Positions 34,151 to 37,171 of a stretch of DNA of 37,171 nucleotides are shown here, in pieces. Position 1 is the stretch's first letter. Each line of letters begins with the position of its first letter. Source of the stretch: an uncultured Clostridium sp. GTDB taxonomy: Bacteria > Bacillota > Clostridia > TANB77 > CAG-508. Made by a program: the position numbers and the translations under genes. The stretch spans positions 1 through 37,171 of the forward strand of contig CANPAC010000005.1 of NCBI GenBank assembly GCA_947571975.1, in the 5' to 3' direction. The notes under the pieces were generated by a model that searched no databases, was not told the origin of the DNA, and was given only the letters and a program-made list of their open reading frames with translations.

Positions 34151-35746
34151 ATGAACACAAAATATATTTTTGTAACAGGTGGAGTTGTTTCTGGATTAGG
34201 AAAGGGAATTACAGCTGCATCATTAGGAAGACTATTAAAGAATAGAGGATATAAGGTAACAATTCAAAAATTTGACCCTTATATTAATGTAGACCCTGGA
34301 ACAATGAATCCATATGAACATGGAGAAGTATTTGTTACAGATGATGGAGCAGAAACAGACTTAGATTTAGGGCATTATGAAAGATTTATTAATGAAAATT
34401 TAACAAAAAATTCAAGCATTACCATGGGAAAGATTTATCAAAATGTTATTGAAAAAGAAAGAAAAGGAGACTACTTAGGAAAAACAGTCCAAGTAATTCC
34501 TCATATTACAAATGAAATTAAAGAAAAAATATATGGATTTGAAAATACAGATACTAATATTGTTATTACAGAAATCGGAGGAACAGTAGGAGATATCGAA
34601 GGGGTATCTATTATAGAAGCAATTCGTCAGGTTGGACTAGAAAAGAACCCAGAAGATGTTATATATATTCATGTTACATTATTACCATATATATTTGGCT
34701 CAAATGAAATTAAATCAAAACCAACTCAACACTCTGTAAAAGAATTACAAAGTTTTGGAATTAAGCCTAATATATTAGTTTGTAGAACAGAAAATGATAT
34801 TCCAGATAGCATTCGTGAAAAACTATCTTTGTTTTGTAATGTTAGAAAAACAAGTGTTATTCAAAACAAAACAGCAGATTGTTTGTATGCTGTTCCACTA
34901 ATGCTAGAAGAAGAAGGATTAGCAAGAGAAGTTTGTAATCATTTGAAATTAGAAAACTATGTACCAGATAATGCCAAATGGGAGGAAATGGTAAAAAATA
35001 TAAGAAAAATTAAAGATGATAAAATAGTTAATATAGCAATTGTTGGAAAATATGTCAAATTAGAAGATTCTTATATTTCTGTCATGGAAAGTTTATACCA
35101 TGCAGGTTTTGCTAATCATGTGAGAGTAAAAGTTCATTTAATTGATTCAGAAACAATAAATAGTGAAAATGTAGCTAAAAAATTAGAAGGAATAGATGGA
35201 GTTGTAGTACCAGGAGGATTTGGTAACAGAGGAATAGAAGGAAAAATTGAGACAATTAAATATGTAAGGGAAAATAAAATACCATTTTTAGGAATTTGCC
35301 TAGGTATGCAAATGGCAGTAGTAGAATTTGCAAGAAATGTATTAGGATTAAAAGATGCTAATTCAGCGGAATTAGACGAAAATACAAAAAATCCAATTAT
35401 TCATATCATGGAAGAACAAAAAGGAGTTGACAAAAAAGGTGGAACAATGAGACTTGGGGCTTATCCATGTGTAATTAAAGAAGGAACCTTAGCAAGTAAA
35501 ATTTATGGGCAAAAAGAAATATCTGAAAGACATAGACATCGTTTTGAATACAATAATGAATATAGAGAAAAACTAGAAGAAAAAGGATTAAAAATCTCTG
35601 GAACTTCTCCAGATGGATTATTAGTAGAAATGGTAGAAATAGAGGACCATCCATATTTTATTGCTGGTCAATTTCATCCAGAGTTAAAATCAAGACCTAA
35701 TAAACCAGCACCATTATTTGTTGGATTGATAAAAGCATGTTTATAG
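34151..35746 (+). CDS. pyrG: CTP synthase
   Basis: Converts UTP to CTP with glutamine as ammonia donor. The 531-residue protein starts with [20 protein letters not shown] (synthetase P-loop). The N-terminal synthetase domain runs to about residue 265. The glutaminase domain carries the Cys in [12 protein letters not shown] and the His/Glu in [22 protein letters not shown] precedes the ATG. It is alone on its transcript except for the HAD gene 12 bases downstream. Confidence 0.96.
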   Translation: MNTKYIFVTGGVVSGLGKGITAASLGRLLKNRGYKVTIQKFDPYINVDPGTMNPYEHGEVFVTDDGAETDLDLGHYERFINENLTKNSSITMGKIYQNVIEKERKGDYLGKTVQVIPHITNEIKEKIYGFENTDTNIVITEIGGTVGDIEGVSIIEAIRQVGLEKNPEDVIYIHVTLLPYIFGSNEIKSKPTQHSVKELQSFGIKPNILVCRTENDIPDSIREKLSLFCNVRKTSVIQNKTADCLYAVPLMLEEEGLAREVCNHLKLENYVPDNAKWEEMVKNIRKIKDDKIVNIAIVGKYVKLEDSYISVMESLYHAGFANHVRVKVHLIDSETINSENVAKKLEGIDGVVVPGGFGNRGIEGKIETIKYVRENKIPFLGICLGMQMAVVEFARNVLGLKDANSAELDENTKNPIIHIMEEQKGVDKKGGTMRLGAYPCVIKEGTLASKIYGQKEISERHRHRFEYNNEYREKLEEKGLKISGTSPDGLLVEMVEIEDHPYFIAGQFHPELKSRPNKPAPLFVGLIKACL

Positions 35747-35758
35747 GGGAGATTTACT

Positions 35759-36787
35759 ATGCAAAAAATTGGAGACAAACAAATAAGAAGGCCTAAATTT
35801 GTTCTATTTATGGATAAAGATGGGACTACAGATTTAAATGATAAAAATTTAAATAATATATTTAATTTAGTTTCAACAATGGGTGGTATGTTAATATTTG
35901 TTACAGGAAGAACTGTAGGAGATATTGAAGGAGAACTAAAAAGAAAACATAAAAAGGTTCCAGAGATAATTGCAGGTGACAATGGAGCAGTTATTTGTTT
36001 TTGTAAAACAGGAGAGATTTTAGAACAAAAAACATTAGAACATGAAAAAGTAATGAAAACAGTAAATTATTTTATACAAAATGGAGGAAATAAAAATAAT
36101 ATTAGATATACGAATGGAAGAGATGTATTTGCATCTCAAGATAAGGAAATTAAAGAATACTATAAAGAAAATAGAAATGTAATATTTTGTGAAGATATAT
36201 ATAAATGTATTGATGACACAGAAGAAATAACAAAGATAACCTTAGCTGGTGGTAAAGAATTAATGCAAAAGATGACACAATTTGTAGAGACTTTAGATTA
36301 TTGGACTGATATGGATGTTACAAAATTTCCTAAAAAATCTTATCAGCATTATAGATTAGATATTGCACAAAGAAATATTAATAAAGGTGAAGCTGTAAAA
36401 TGGTTAGTTCAAAACTTAGAACCTGAATATGGTTATATGTGCGTAGGCAATGGAGCAAATGATGTTTCTATGTTTAAGGTTGCTATAGATGATAATATGT
36501 CTGTTGCTATGATGGAAAATACGCCTCAAGATGTATTTGAAGAAATGGAACAATATGCTAAAAACAAGAATAGGGGAAAAATAGAGAAAGTACCTAATGA
36601 TAGAAATTTGGCTAATAAATATATATTGAAAAAGGCAAAAGCCTTTCAGGAACAAATTATGACTAAGGAAAAAATGGTAGGAAAGAAGCAAAGATTGCCT
36701 AATGTTATGAGAGTAAAAGTAGAAGGAATTAAAGGAAGAAATATTAGTCGCGGTACAGGGTATCACTCAAAGGGCAGAGATAGGTAG
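35759..36787 (+). CDS. HAD superfamily (Cof/IIB-like) hydrolase
   Basis: A phosphatase-like protein of 342 residues. The nucleophile motif is FMDKDGT (DXDGT type) at about residue 20, the Thr motif is FVTGR, a lysine lies in NKGEAVKWL, and the acidic motif IV is GNGANDVSMF. The cap between them is of the IIB type. The last 70 residues are very basic (KKQRLPNVMRVKVEGIKGRN) and not part of the fold, perhaps contacting nucleic acid. Substrate unknown. It follows pyrG by 12 bases with GGGGAGA before the ATG. Confidence 0.8.
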   Translation: MQKIGDKQIRRPKFVLFMDKDGTTDLNDKNLNNIFNLVSTMGGMLIFVTGRTVGDIEGELKRKHKKVPEIIAGDNGAVICFCKTGEILEQKTLEHEKVMKTVNYFIQNGGNKNNIRYTNGRDVFASQDKEIKEYYKENRNVIFCEDIYKCIDDTEEITKITLAGGKELMQKMTQFVETLDYWTDMDVTKFPKKSYQHYRLDIAQRNINKGEAVKWLVQNLEPEYGYMCVGNGANDVSMFKVAIDDNMSVAMMENTPQDVFEEMEQYAKNKNRGKIEKVPNDRNLANKYILKKAKAFQEQIMTKEKMVGKKQRLPNVMRVKVEGIKGRNISRGTGYHSKGRDR

Positions 36788-36876
36788 ATATTTTCATAGA
36801 AAATTTTTAAACTAAAACTATAATATATTTTCAGTGAATTGTAACTATTTAGATAGTAAAAAATTTTGAAAAACTC

Positions 36877-36905
36877 TTGACAAATTATTTAAAAACATTT
36901 ATAAT
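36877..36905 (+). promoter_or_regulatory. Consensus promoter for the tRNA-Gly pair
   Basis: TTGACA at 36877-36882, a 17-base spacer and TATAAT at 36900-36905: an exact sigma-A consensus about 25 bases before the first tRNA. Confidence 0.9.
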
Positions 36906-36930
36906 CTATAATTGTCAGGAGGAGAACTTT

Positions 36931-37004
<74 letters not shown>

Positions 37005-37034
37005 AAAATCCTGATAATAATTAATTTAATATTT

Positions 37035-37108
<74 letters not shown>

Positions 37109-37171
37109 ACGACGTATCTGTTCGAACTTTTTATAGAACAGATAGATATGAAAATCAATCAGTAAAATGGT

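Noticed and set aside
37112..37142. ATCTGTTC/GAACAGAT hairpin as a LexA box or terminator
   Set aside because: The spacing does not fit the Gram-positive SOS box and no T-run follows the hairpin; the window ends too soon to judge.

Overview
The window is AT-rich chromosomal DNA with strong AGGAGG-type ribosome binding sites, AGA as the main Arg codon, a sporulation-type sigma factor (SigK), an Rrf2-NifS-IscU cluster, a split transketolase and a complete FASII/acetyl-CoA carboxylase operon. Together these suggest a low-GC, spore-forming-type member of Clostridia, probably an uncultured gut lineage; that placement is inference. Nearly all genes are housekeeping.

Layout: 1-1230 end of a U32 tRNA/rRNA-hydroxylation-type protein; 1254-3419 Rrf2 regulator, cysteine desulfurase and IscU, with two matching operators around the nifS promoter; 3525-4976 a 55-residue protein and a membrane-anchored repeat protein; 5045-5843 (minus) a DUF368 undecaprenyl-phosphate transporter; 6042-17062 acyl-CoA synthetase, biotin ligase, fabD-fabG-fabF-accB, two inserted minus-strand paralogs, fabZ-accC-accD-accA-fabI; 17144-17853 sigK; 17880-18061 a perfect 43-bp inverted repeat; 18131-18817 hemolysin III; about 18957-19151 6S RNA; 19223-20632 (minus) PepV-like dipeptidase; 20856-22935 a prepilin/InlB/SUMF-like surface protein; 23367-24398 an Rpn-type nuclease; 24595-26428 split transketolase; 26607-30623 ftsE, ftsX and two M23 hydrolases; 30713-33121 ctpA, pgsA, greA; 33205-33927 (minus) deoD; 34151-36787 pyrG and a HAD phosphatase; 36931-37108 two identical tRNA-Gly(UCC) genes.

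The outstanding observation is that eight otherwise intact genes are each interrupted by a +1 frameshift of the same kind, nine sites in all because sigK has two. At every site one extra C lies exactly between two codons and directly before a Gly codon, so the zero-frame codon is CGG. Dropping the C restores the conserved family sequence to its natural stop (DUF368, birA, accC, accA, sigK twice, the pilin-like gene, transketolase C subunit, ftsX). Reading both strands by eye, I found no CGG used as an ordinary sense codon in any recognisable conserved gene here. The only in-frame CGG codons that do not mark a shift are three in small unrecognised proteins (3555, 12061 minus, 12531 minus). The simplest reading is that CGG is an unassigned or starved codon that makes ribosomes advance by one base and insert Gly from the following GGN. 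A systematic sequence error is the main alternative.

Most genes form compact operons: Fe-S cluster assembly under an IscR-like regulator; fatty acid synthesis with its biotin ligase and carboxylase; and a divisome module (FtsEX plus two peptidoglycan hydrolases) beside the CtpA protease.
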